Below, piece after piece: positions 34,152 to 40,960 of a DNA stretch of 60,720 nucleotides; position 1 is the stretch's first letter; every line of letters begins with the position of its first letter. The notes beneath the pieces are model-generated. The model made no database searches. It was not told the origin of the DNA and worked only from the letters and a program-made list of their open reading frames with translations. The stretch comes from Oscillospiraceae bacterium (GTDB taxonomy: Bacteria > Bacillota > Clostridia > Oscillospirales > Oscillospiraceae): positions 1 to 60,720 of the forward strand of contig CACZUK010000014.1 of the NCBI GenBank assembly GCA_902784305.1, in the 5' to 3' direction. The translations under genes were made by a program, and so were the position numbers.

Positions 34152-34409
34152 TTACAGGTTGGCCTCGAAGAAAGCCTTCAGGCCGGCGATGGCAGCATCC
34201 TCATCGGCGCCGTCAGCCTTGATGGTGACGGTCTCGCCCTTCTTGACGCCCAGGGACATGATCATCATCAGAGCGGTCAGCTTCTTGGTGGTGCCGTTCT
34301 TGGTGATGGTGCAGGTGGAGGCATACTTCTTGGCTTCCTTGGCCAGCAGGCCGGCGGGACGAGCGTGAATGCCAAGTTCATCCTTAATGACGTAATCGAA
34401 TTCTTTCAT
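34152..34409 (-). CDS. HPr-family phosphocarrier protein lacking Ser46
   Basis: An 85-residue HPr-fold protein. His15 in GIHARPA, the residue phosphorylated by PTS Enzyme I, is intact. In an ungapped alignment with Bacillus HPr, the regulatory Ser46 region reads LTALMMIMSLGV, with Ala at position 46 and Thr at 45. It therefore should not be regulated by HPr kinase in the usual way. Its start overlaps the stop of the upstream HAD gene (ATGA). It may be a PTS carrier, or a paralogue with a regulatory role. No other PTS gene is in the window. Confidence 0.85.
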   Translation of the reverse strand: MKEFDYVIKDELGIHARPAGLLAKEAKKYASTCTITKNGTTKKLTALMMIMSLGVKKGETVTIKADGADEDAAIAGLKAFFEANL

Positions 34410-35113
34410 GGTACGTACTCCTTTTCGATTTGTTTTATATGATCAATCAACTCCAGATAGCCCTGAATTGATTTCACATCCTTCTCCTCAGCCGCGCCCG
34501 GCCCGTCAGGACGGAACCACAGCGCGTGCATGCCGGCGTTCCGGGCACCCCGCACATCCTTGCGCAGGTTGTCCCCGATGAACAGGCACTCCTCCGGCTC
34601 ACAGCCCGCCTTCTGCGCGCAGAGCTGAAACAGGCCCTCGTCCGGCTTCTCCACACCGGCCTCCTCGCTGGTGACCACAAAGTCCAGCTCCTCCAGCAGA
34701 CCCAGCCGGTGGAGCTTCTTCAGCTGCCAGTCCGTGGTCATGTCCGAGCCCACGCCCCGGCGGATGCCCCGCTCGCCCAGCGCCCGGAGGACTTCCTTCA
34801 CCCCCGGAAAGGGCTCAATCACGTCCAGCAGGCTGTTCCAGTACAGGTCGTTGAGCACCGCTGCGTGGTACAAAGGCGCACCCAGCCGCTCCAGCACCAT
34901 CTGAAAGCGGATGGCCCGGCTGTGGCAGCCCGCCACCGTGCTGTGGCCGCGCAGCTGCTCCTCCATGCAGCGCTGATACAGCGCCAGGAACCGCTCCGGG
35001 TCCTCTCCCAGCTCCCGCCGGACGTACTCGCCCACCCGCGGCAGCGCGGAGGCATTTCCCGCGCGATAGCTGTACAGGGTGTCGTCAATGTCGAAGATGA
35101 CCGCCTTCAGCAT
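34406..35113 (-). CDS. HAD-superfamily hydrolase
   Basis: A 235-residue soluble haloacid-dehalogenase phosphatase. Motif I is FDIDDTLY at residues 6-13. The others are SDMTTD, a Lys in EKPDEGLF, and IGDNLRKDVRGARNAG with the final acidic motif. A helical cap lies between motifs I and II. The start is the ATG at 35113; an upstream TTG has no binding site. It is translationally coupled to the HPr-like gene, suggesting a link to sugar-phosphate metabolism, but the substrate cannot be read from sequence. Confidence 0.85.
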   Translation of the reverse strand: MLKAVIFDIDDTLYSYRAGNASALPRVGEYVRRELGEDPERFLALYQRCMEEQLRGHSTVAGCHSRAIRFQMVLERLGAPLYHAAVLNDLYWNSLLDVIEPFPGVKEVLRALGERGIRRGVGSDMTTDWQLKKLHRLGLLEELDFVVTSEEAGVEKPDEGLFQLCAQKAGCEPEECLFIGDNLRKDVRGARNAGMHALWFRPDGPGAAEEKDVKSIQGYLELIDHIKQIEKEYVP

Positions 35114-35157
35114 GGCACCTGCCCTTTCCCACAACGCTTTTTTCAAATGACACTGTG

Positions 35158-35186
35158 ATTATAACCTGTTTTTTCAAAACTTGCAA
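35158..35186 (-). promoter_or_regulatory. promoter of the HAD-HPr operon
   Basis: TTGCAA (35186-35181), 17 bases and TATAAT (35163-35158) on the minus strand. Confidence 0.8.
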
Positions 35187-35192
35187 GCCCTT

Positions 35193-35209
35193 TTGTGAAA
35201 TTTTCACAA
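35193..35209. promoter_or_regulatory. palindromic operator candidate next to the HAD-HPr promoter
   Basis: TTGTGAAA-T-TTTCACAA is a perfect 17-base palindrome six bases beyond the -35. The half-sites match the Firmicutes Rex box (TTGTGAAN4TTCACAA), but the spacer is one base short. Confidence 0.45.
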
Positions 35210-35310
35210 TTTTTCTCGTTCGCTTCTGTTTTTCTGTGGAGAACTGGGCCGAATGAGGAAAAAAGGCCGATTCTGCCGCCTCTCCGACCTCCATTTGAGC
35301 CGCGTCAGGA

Positions 35311-35342
35311 GAAAGAGGCGGACGACCTCTGCCGTCCGCCTC
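35311..35342 (-). terminator. terminator of the amino-acid ABC operon
   Basis: A 9-bp stem (35315-35323 with 35334-35342) followed by TTTCTCC on the minus strand, six bases past the ATPase stop. Confidence 0.75.
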
Positions 35343-35347
35343 AAATA

Positions 35348-36133
35348 TCAGCCCTGTGTGTAGCGGGAGAGGAACTGCTTCGTCCGCTCCTGCTTGGGAT
35401 GGTGGAACACCTGGTCGGGGGTTCCCTCCTCGCAGATCATGCCCTCGTCCATGAAGATGACGTGGTTGGCCACGTCCCGGGCAAAGGCCATCTCGTGGGT
35501 GACGATGATCATGGTGGTCTTCTGCTCCGCCAGCTCCCGCATGACCCGCAGAACCTCGCCGGTCAGCTCCGGATCCAGCGCCGAGGTGGGCTCGTCGAAA
35601 CAGAGGATGTCCGGCTGGAGGGCCAGCGCCCGGGCGATGGCCACTCTCTGCTGCTGACCGCCGGAGAGCTGGTGGGGATAGTTGTCCATCCGGTCCCCCA
35701 GGCCGATCTGGGTGAGCAAAGTCTCCGCCTGGGCCTCAATCTCCTGGAGAATCTCCTTGCGGCGGGCCTTGTAGTCCGGCTGCTCCTTCGCCAGCAGTTG
35801 CCGGGCCAGCATCACATTGCCCTTGGCCGTGTACTGGGGAAAAAGGTTAAAGGACTGGAACACAAAGCCGAAGTGCAGCCGCTTTTTGCGCAAATCCCGC
35901 TCCCGCTGGGTAGCCGGGTCCTGGGCGTCGAAAATCACGTCACCCTTGACCGATACCCGGCCGGCGGTGGGCCGCTCCAGCAGATTGATGCAGCGCAGCA
36001 GCGTGGTCTTGCCGCTGCCGGAGGAGCCGATGATGGACACGACCTGTCCCTGCTCCAGGGAGAAGCTGATGTCCTTGAGCACCTCCGTGTCCCCAAAGGA
36101 CTTGCGGATGTGCTCCACGTTGAGGATTGCCAT
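35348..36133 (-). CDS. polar amino-acid ABC transporter, ATP-binding protein
   Basis: A 261-residue GlnQ-type ATPase that drives uptake of polar amino acids. It shows Walker [10 protein letters not shown] (about 36), Q-loop FQSFNLFP, signature LSGGQQQR, Walker [14 protein letters not shown] and the switch His in VTHEMAFA. It follows the permease gene by 12 bases and ends the operon. Which amino acid is carried cannot be fixed from sequence. Confidence 0.93.
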   Translation of the reverse strand: MAILNVEHIRKSFGDTEVLKDISFSLEQGQVVSIIGSSGSGKTTLLRCINLLERPTAGRVSVKGDVIFDAQDPATQRERDLRKKRLHFGFVFQSFNLFPQYTAKGNVMLARQLLAKEQPDYKARRKEILQEIEAQAETLLTQIGLGDRMDNYPHQLSGGQQQRVAIARALALQPDILCFDEPTSALDPELTGEVLRVMRELAEQKTTMIIVTHEMAFARDVANHVIFMDEGMICEEGTPDQVFHHPKQERTKQFLSRYTQG

Positions 36134-36145
36134 AGTTCTCCCTCC

Positions 36146-36832
36146 TTATCTGAAGTAGTCCAGCTTCTTCTCCACCCGGGAGAGGGCAACGGTCAGAATC
36201 CCGTTGAACACCAGGTAGTAGAAGGCCGTGAAGAACAGGGGCCAAATGGCACCGGAAATGCCCTGAGAGCCCTTCATAAAGGCCTGACCAGCCCAGATGA
36301 CCTCCTGAAGGGAGATGATGCGGGCCAGAGAGGTGTCCTTCACCAGGGTGATGATCTCGTTGGACATGGGGGGCACGATGCGCTTGATCATTTGCAGCAG
36401 CGTGACCTTGAAGAAGATCTGAGAGCGGGTCATGCCCAGCACCAGACCGGCCTCCTCCTGTCCCTTGGGCACGCCCTGGATGCCGCCCCGGTAGATTTCG
36501 GAGAAGTAGCAGGCGTAGTTGATGATAAAGGACACCGAAGCGGCCATGAATCGGCCGGTTTCGCCGCCGCCCCAGATGGGGTTGTCGAACACCAGGCCCG
36601 GGAAGTAGTAGACAATCAGCATCTGAATCATCAGAGGCGTGCCGCGGATGATCCACACGAAGAGCTTGGTCAGCATGCTCAGAGGCTTGAAGCGGGACAT
36701 GGAGCCAAAGGCGATGAGCAGTCCCAGAGGCATTGCCCCCAGCAGCGTGACAAGGAAGAGTCGGAGAGTCTGCAAAAAGCCCACGTTCAGCGCGTGCAGG
36801 ACGATGGGCATTTGCTCCATTATGGTTTGCAC
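36146..36832 (-). CDS. polar amino-acid ABC transporter, permease
   Basis: A 228-residue HisM/GlnP-type inner membrane protein with about five membrane segments. The EAA-type loop that contacts the ATPase reads EEAGLVLGMTRSQIFFKV around residue 130. The start is a GTG with AAGGTGG upstream; an internal ATG four codons later is possible. It lies between the binding protein gene and the ATPase gene. The 185-base gap to the binding protein holds stacked hairpins. Confidence 0.92.
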   Translation of the reverse strand: MQTIMEQMPIVLHALNVGFLQTLRLFLVTLLGAMPLGLLIAFGSMSRFKPLSMLTKLFVWIIRGTPLMIQMLIVYYFPGLVFDNPIWGGGETGRFMAASVSFIINYACYFSEIYRGGIQGVPKGQEEAGLVLGMTRSQIFFKVTLLQMIKRIVPPMSNEIITLVKDTSLARIISLQEVIWAGQAFMKGSQGISGAIWPLFFTAFYYLVFNGILTVALSRVEKKLDYFR

Positions 36833-36862
36833 CAGGCCACCTTCTTTCTGTAATCTGTGAAA

Positions 36863-36932
36863 AGCAGAGAGCGGTTTTCCGCTCTCTGCTGAGGGCTTTT
36901 GAGTCGTTCAGAGGGTTTTTGAAACCTTCTGA
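36863..36932 (-). terminator. stacked hairpins between binding-protein and permease genes
   Basis: A perfect 12-bp stem (36863-36874 with 36879-36890, TTTT loop, short T end) lies beside a second 11-bp stem (36908-36918 with 36922-36932, one wobble). A small GTAAAG/CTTTAC stem lies further upstream. Such structures usually stabilise the binding-protein mRNA and reduce read-through to the permease. Confidence 0.6.
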
Positions 36933-37017
36933 GTCAGTAAAGGGTTAAGGCTTTACCCCGTTGAGCACCGGCGGTGGGCAGTCGCTTCGCGCCGAAGGCT
37001 CTCCGGAAGGGCAAATC

Positions 37018-37842
37018 TCAGCTCACCAGAGCGGCCTGAACCTTATAGGTTTTGGCAACCTTCTCCAGGGTGCCGTCCTTGTCACAGGCGGACAGGAAAT
37101 CGTTCAGGGCGGCGGCCATGTCAGAGCCCTTGCGGAAACCAACCACATACTCCTCCTTGTTCAGGCCCAGAGAGTAAGTCAGATCCTCGTAGCTGGTGCC
37201 CTCGCCCACCATGGCGGCGGCCATCAGGGCGTCGATGATGGCGGCGTCAGAGGTGCCGGCGGCGACCTCCATCAGCGCGGCAGCCTGGTTCTGCACCTCG
37301 GTATAGTTCAGACCGTTGGCCTCCGCCTGCTCCTTGCCGGCGCTGCCCGCCTCCACGGCGAAGGTCAGCTCCGCCAGGTCGTCCACAGACTTGTACTTGT
37401 CGGCCTCGGCCTCCTTGAGCACCACGACCTGGGCGTTGTTCAGATAGGGCTTGGAGCACTCCATGGCGTTGCTGACCTCATCGGTCAGGGTCATGCCGTT
37501 CCACACGCAGTCGATGCTCTTGCCGTCCAGCTCCAGGGCTTTGTTGTCCCAGTCAATCTCCACGAACTCGCAGGAAACGCCCAGGCTCTCGGCAAACATG
37601 CGGGCCAAATCGGCGTCGAAGCCAATCCACTCGCCGTTTTCATCCTTATAGTCCATAGGCTCGAAGTCGGTGATGCCCACCAGCAGCGTGCCCTTCTCCT
37701 TCACAGAGGCCAGGTCGCTCTCCCCGGTCGAAGCAGCGGGCTCCGAGGAAGCGGCGGTGTTCGCGGCACCTCCGCCGGAGGAGCAGGCGACGAGGCTCAG
37801 AGCCATAGCAAGGGTCAGCATCAGTGCAATCAGCTTTTTCAT
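37018..37842 (-). CDS. polar amino-acid ABC transporter, substrate-binding lipoprotein
   Basis: A 274-residue family 3 solute-binding protein with a lipoprotein signal peptide and lipobox LVAC (Cys20). The mature domain starts after a Ser/Ala-rich linker and has the two-lobe fold (GTLLVGITDFEPMDY, IGFDADLARMFAE, ELTFAVEAGSAG). It is the first gene of the operon with permease and ATPase. Maturation would need the Lgt encoded at 5578. Confidence 0.93.
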   Translation of the reverse strand: MKKLIALMLTLAMALSLVACSSGGGAANTAASSEPAASTGESDLASVKEKGTLLVGITDFEPMDYKDENGEWIGFDADLARMFAESLGVSCEFVEIDWDNKALELDGKSIDCVWNGMTLTDEVSNAMECSKPYLNNAQVVVLKEAEADKYKSVDDLAELTFAVEAGSAGKEQAEANGLNYTEVQNQAAALMEVAAGTSDAAIIDALMAAAMVGEGTSYEDLTYSLGLNKEEYVVGFRKGSDMAAALNDFLSACDKDGTLEKVAKTYKVQAALVS

Positions 37843-37906
37843 TTGAATTCTCCTTCACAAGGTGGTTTCCATCAAGCTGTGCCGTCCTCAGGAACGGTAC
37901 GCTACC

Positions 37907-37935
37907 ATATTACCAATTTATTGAATTAAAGTCAA
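37907..37935 (-). promoter_or_regulatory. promoter of the amino-acid ABC operon
   Basis: TTGACT (37935-37930), 17 bases and TAATAT (37912-37907) on the minus strand. Confidence 0.75.
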
Positions 37936-37976
37936 CCTCTGTTTTCCATATTTTTGTATTTTTTGCCCATTTCGTC

Positions 37977-38014
37977 AAAAGAGGAGCGTCCCGGCCGGAA
38001 CGCTCCTCTTTTTT
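37977..38014 (-). terminator. bidirectional terminator after the orphan binding protein
   Basis: A 9-bp stem (37981-37989 with 38000-38008) with additional inner pairing. Four T follow on the minus strand and six T on the plus strand. Confidence 0.7.
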
Positions 38015-38070
38015 GCTGATAAAGGTCAAATAACAAACTATTTCAGGTTTATTTTATCTGTGTGGTAATA

Positions 38071-39204
38071 TTACTTTACAACAATGGCGCTGTTGTCGGC
38101 CTCCACTTCCTCGGTAATATCGTCCTCGGAGCCATCGGTATCAGCCTCGACGCCGTCCTCCAGCTCAGCCAATTCCTCGTCCGTCAGCACGCTCCAGTCA
38201 GCGGACTGATCCTCCCCCAAATCAGACTCATACTCCTGCATCTGATTGAGGCTGCAGCAGCCCAAAACGGCCGCGTAGGCACCGTTGTCCTTCCTGGCCC
38301 AGTCGTCGAGAATTTCAGTGACCTTGCCCTCAGCGTTCAGGGTCTCCATGCCCTGGGCGAAGGCGTAGAAGAGATCAGATTCCGTCAGGAAACCCGCGCC
38401 CAGCTCCAGATCGCAAACGCCGTTGTAGTTCATAAACTCAAACTCCTGCTCGGAGCTGTCACCCTCGGAGCTGTACACATCCACATCGTAGAGCGCTTTG
38501 AAGATGACGTCCTCCCCGAAGGCGTCAAAGTCCACCGTGCTGTCGGCGGCAGCGCTGACCAGGATGGCGTCGCACTTGCCCTCAGCCAGGTCCTTGTAGG
38601 CGGTGGCGGCGTCGGCCACCTTGTCCACCTGCGCGGCGTCGGCCGCGATCTGCTTGCCCAGCTCAGTGGCGTTTTCGCCCTCAATGCTGAACAGTGCGGT
38701 GGGCTCCACCTCAATCTTCTTGCCCTTCAGGTCGGAAATCTTGTTGAACTCAGAGTTGTCCAGAACCGTGGCGTCCACACAAATGCTGCCGTAGGTGCTC
38801 CAGAGGGTCTCATTGTTGTAGGCCTCGGAGTAGCTCACAGACCCCCAGATGCAGTCCACCTTGCCGTCGGCCAGAACGGAATCCCGCTCGGCGTCCCAGT
38901 CGATGCCCTGGGCAGAGAACTTCCAGCCGTTCATCTCACACAGGGCCTTGGCGATATCCACATCAACACCCACCATCTCACCGCTTTCGTTCTCAAAACT
39001 GAAAGGGGCGTTGTCCTTGTCAAAGGCCACCTTGAGCTCGTATCCCTCGGGGATGTTGAACTCCTCCACATCGCTCTCATCGGCGGCGGAAGCGCTGGCA
39101 TCAGCGGGGTCCTGACCGCCCGCCGGCGTGCCGCTCTTTCCGCAGGCGGCCAGAGACAGAGCCATCAGCAGGCACAACAAAAGTGCTGTAACTTTCTTCA
39201 TCAT
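38071..39204 (-). CDS. orphan solute-binding lipoprotein with acidic tail
   Basis: A 377-residue lipoprotein (lipobox LAAC, Cys21) with a family 3 binding domain (APFSFENESGEMVGVDVDIAKAL). It is about 100 residues longer than the neighbouring binding protein. The extra sequence includes an insertion of about 45 residues (about 235-280, rich in acidic and aromatic residues) and a C-terminal tail of about 60 residues that is nearly all Asp/Glu. It has no permease or ATPase of its own: rpiB lies 33 bases upstream and probably shares the transcript. It may feed the adjacent transporter or act as a sensor. Confidence 0.85.
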   Translation of the reverse strand: MMKKVTALLLCLLMALSLAACGKSGTPAGGQDPADASASAADESDVEEFNIPEGYELKVAFDKDNAPFSFENESGEMVGVDVDIAKALCEMNGWKFSAQGIDWDAERDSVLADGKVDCIWGSVSYSEAYNNETLWSTYGSICVDATVLDNSEFNKISDLKGKKIEVEPTALFSIEGENATELGKQIAADAAQVDKVADAATAYKDLAEGKCDAILVSAAADSTVDFDAFGEDVIFKALYDVDVYSSEGDSSEQEFEFMNYNGVCDLELGAGFLTESDLFYAFAQGMETLNAEGKVTEILDDWARKDNGAYAAVLGCCSLNQMQEYESDLGEDQSADWSVLTDEELAELEDGVEADTDGSEDDITEEVEADNSAIVVK

Positions 39205-39237
39205 TCATTCCTCCTGAACTTTTTGACGTGCTCGCGC

Positions 39238-39708
39238 TCAGCGAATCTCCGCGTCGGCGTAGCCGTAGTCCTTCTCCACCTGGCCGATCAGGCCCACGCG
39301 GCGGGCGTGACGCCCTCCCTGGAACTGGGAGTCGAAGAACACATCGCAAATCATCTTGGCCAGCTCCTGGCCCACCACGCGCTCGCCCATGGCCACGATC
39401 TGGCAGTTGTTGTGCTCCGCAATCATCTTCGCGGTGTAGGGCTCGCTGCACACGCCGGCCCGGATGCCGGGCACCTTGTTGGCCGCCAGGGAGATGCCCA
39501 CGCCCGTGCCGCACACCAGCACGCCGCGGTCAATCTCGCCTCTGCGGATGGCCTCGGCCACCGCGCGGCCGGGGACGGGGTAGTCCACCTTCTCGGTGGG
39601 GCTGTAGGCGCCGAAATCCACACATTCAAAGCCCCGTTCCTTCATATGCTCCAGCAGGCAGTTCTTCAGCCCAATGGCCGCATGGTCGCTTCCAAATCCG
39701 ATTTTCAT
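39238..39708 (-). CDS. rpiB: ribose-5-phosphate isomerase B (RpiB/LacAB family)
   Basis: It interconverts ribose 5-phosphate and ribulose 5-phosphate in the pentose phosphate pathway. The 156-residue protein has GSDHAAIGLK at the N-terminus, the catalytic Cys in VLVCGTGVGIS (about residue 66) and a phosphate-binding HARRVGLI end. A good AAGGAG site precedes it. Relatives isomerise galactose 6-phosphate or allose 6-phosphate, so the sugar is inferred. Confidence 0.92.
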   Translation of the reverse strand: MKIGFGSDHAAIGLKNCLLEHMKERGFECVDFGAYSPTEKVDYPVPGRAVAEAIRRGEIDRGVLVCGTGVGISLAANKVPGIRAGVCSEPYTAKMIAEHNNCQIVAMGERVVGQELAKMICDVFFDSQFQGGRHARRVGLIGQVEKDYGYADAEIR

Positions 39709-39772
39709 GCTTATCGCTCCTTATTTGTAATCATTGTGGCAGAAAACCTTCGGAACTACTTCTTCGTCTCCG

Positions 39773-39801
39773 ATTATACTACAAAATTTCTCTTCTGTAA
39801 A
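39773..39801 (-). promoter_or_regulatory. promoter of rpiB
   Basis: TTTACA (39801-39796), 17 bases and TATAAT (39778-39773) on the minus strand, in a divergent arrangement with the fructokinase promoter. Confidence 0.8.
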
Positions 39802-39857
39802 CCACTTTCCGGGAGGAATTTGCTCTGCGTTTTTTTGTGAGAATGTTACAAAAACAC

Positions 39858-39887
39858 TTGACAAAAAGCCACATTGCTTAGTATTAT
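39858..39887 (+). promoter_or_regulatory. promoter of the fructokinase-amylosucrase operon
   Basis: A perfect TTGACA (39858-39863), an 18-base spacer and TATTAT (39882-39887). Confidence 0.75.
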
Positions 39888-39896
39888 AAGAGAAGC

Positions 39897-39910
39897 AAAC
39901 GATACCGTTT
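39897..39910. promoter_or_regulatory. LacI-family operator candidate
   Basis: AAACGATACCGTTT, with AAACG/CGTTT half-sites around ATAC, overlaps the expected transcription start. This is the usual place and form for a LacI/GalR-type sugar repressor such as ScrR. The repressor gene is not in the window. Confidence 0.55.
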
Positions 39911-39940
39911 TCAATCCCTAGAGAAACGAGGTACCAAAGT

Positions 39941-40900
39941 ATGTTTGACATCACCGCAATGGGCGAGCTGCTCATCGACTTCGCCCCTGTCAGCACCGAC
40001 GCAGACGGCTATCCCACCATGGCCGCTCATCCCGGCGGAGCACCCGCCAACTTCCTGGCCGCCGTCAACAAGCTCGACGGCAAGGCCGCCTTCATCGGCA
40101 AGGTCGGCAACGACGCCTTCGGCAAGCTGCTGGTGAACACCGTGCGTGAGGCCGGCATCGAGACCCGCGGCGTCCTGCTGGACAACGACACCTTCACCAC
40201 CCTGGCCTTCGTCACCCTGGACGAGACCGGCGACCGGGAGTTCTCCTTCGCCCGCAAGCCCGGCGCGGACACCCAGCTGCGCTTCGAGGAGCTGGACCTC
40301 TCCCTCATCGACGAGGCCAACGCCTTCCACTTCGGCACCCTGTCCCTCACCGGCGAGCCCGCCCGCACCTGCACCCAGAAGGCCGTGGCCTACGCCAAGA
40401 GCAAGGGCAAGCTCATCACCTTCGACCCCAACCTCCGCGAGCCCCTGTGGGACGATCTGGAGGAGGCCAAGAAGCAGATCCTCTGGGGTCTGGAGCAGTG
40501 CGACGTGGTGAAGATCTCCGACAACGAGATCGAGTTCCTCTTCGGCTGCACCCCCGCTGAGGGCGCCGAGAAGCTGCTCAAGGAGTTCGGCATCAAGCTG
40601 GTCTTCGCCACCCTGGGCCCCAACGGCTGCCTGTTCGCCAACAAGAAGGGCTCCGGCGTGGACGGCAAGGTCTCCGGCCTGAAGATTGTGGACACCACCG
40701 GCGCCGGCGACATCTTCGGCGGCACCGCCATCCGTGAGGTCCTGCGCGCCAGCGCCGCCCCCGACGAGCTGGAGGACGCGGAGCTGCGCAACATCGTGAA
40801 GCTGGCCTGCGCCACCGCCTCCCTGAGCGCCACCAAGTACGGCGGCATCTCCAGCGTGCCCACCCGCGAGGAGGTCCTGGAGCTGCTGGCCAGGCAGTGA
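39941..40900 (+). CDS. scrK: PfkB-family fructokinase
   Basis: A 319-residue cytosolic ribokinase-fold sugar kinase. It has the N-terminal GGAPANFLAAVNKL substrate motif and the C-terminal DTTGAGDIFGG anion-hole/catalytic-base motif. Pairing with an amylosucrase, which releases fructose, makes fructokinase the best assignment. Its codons are strongly biased to C- and G-ending forms (GCC, CTG, AAG, ATC), more than in neighbouring genes, which suggests high expression. GAGG lies 9 bases before the ATG. Confidence 0.88.
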   Translation: MFDITAMGELLIDFAPVSTDADGYPTMAAHPGGAPANFLAAVNKLDGKAAFIGKVGNDAFGKLLVNTVREAGIETRGVLLDNDTFTTLAFVTLDETGDREFSFARKPGADTQLRFEELDLSLIDEANAFHFGTLSLTGEPARTCTQKAVAYAKSKGKLITFDPNLREPLWDDLEEAKKQILWGLEQCDVVKISDNEIEFLFGCTPAEGAEKLLKEFGIKLVFATLGPNGCLFANKKGSGVDGKVSGLKIVDTTGAGDIFGGTAIREVLRASAAPDELEDAELRNIVKLACATASLSATKYGGISSVPTREEVLELLARQ

Positions 40901-40960
40901 ATGTCTCCGGTCCCCGGACCGGTGTAAATAAACAAAGATTTCAGAAACGGAGTGATTGCC

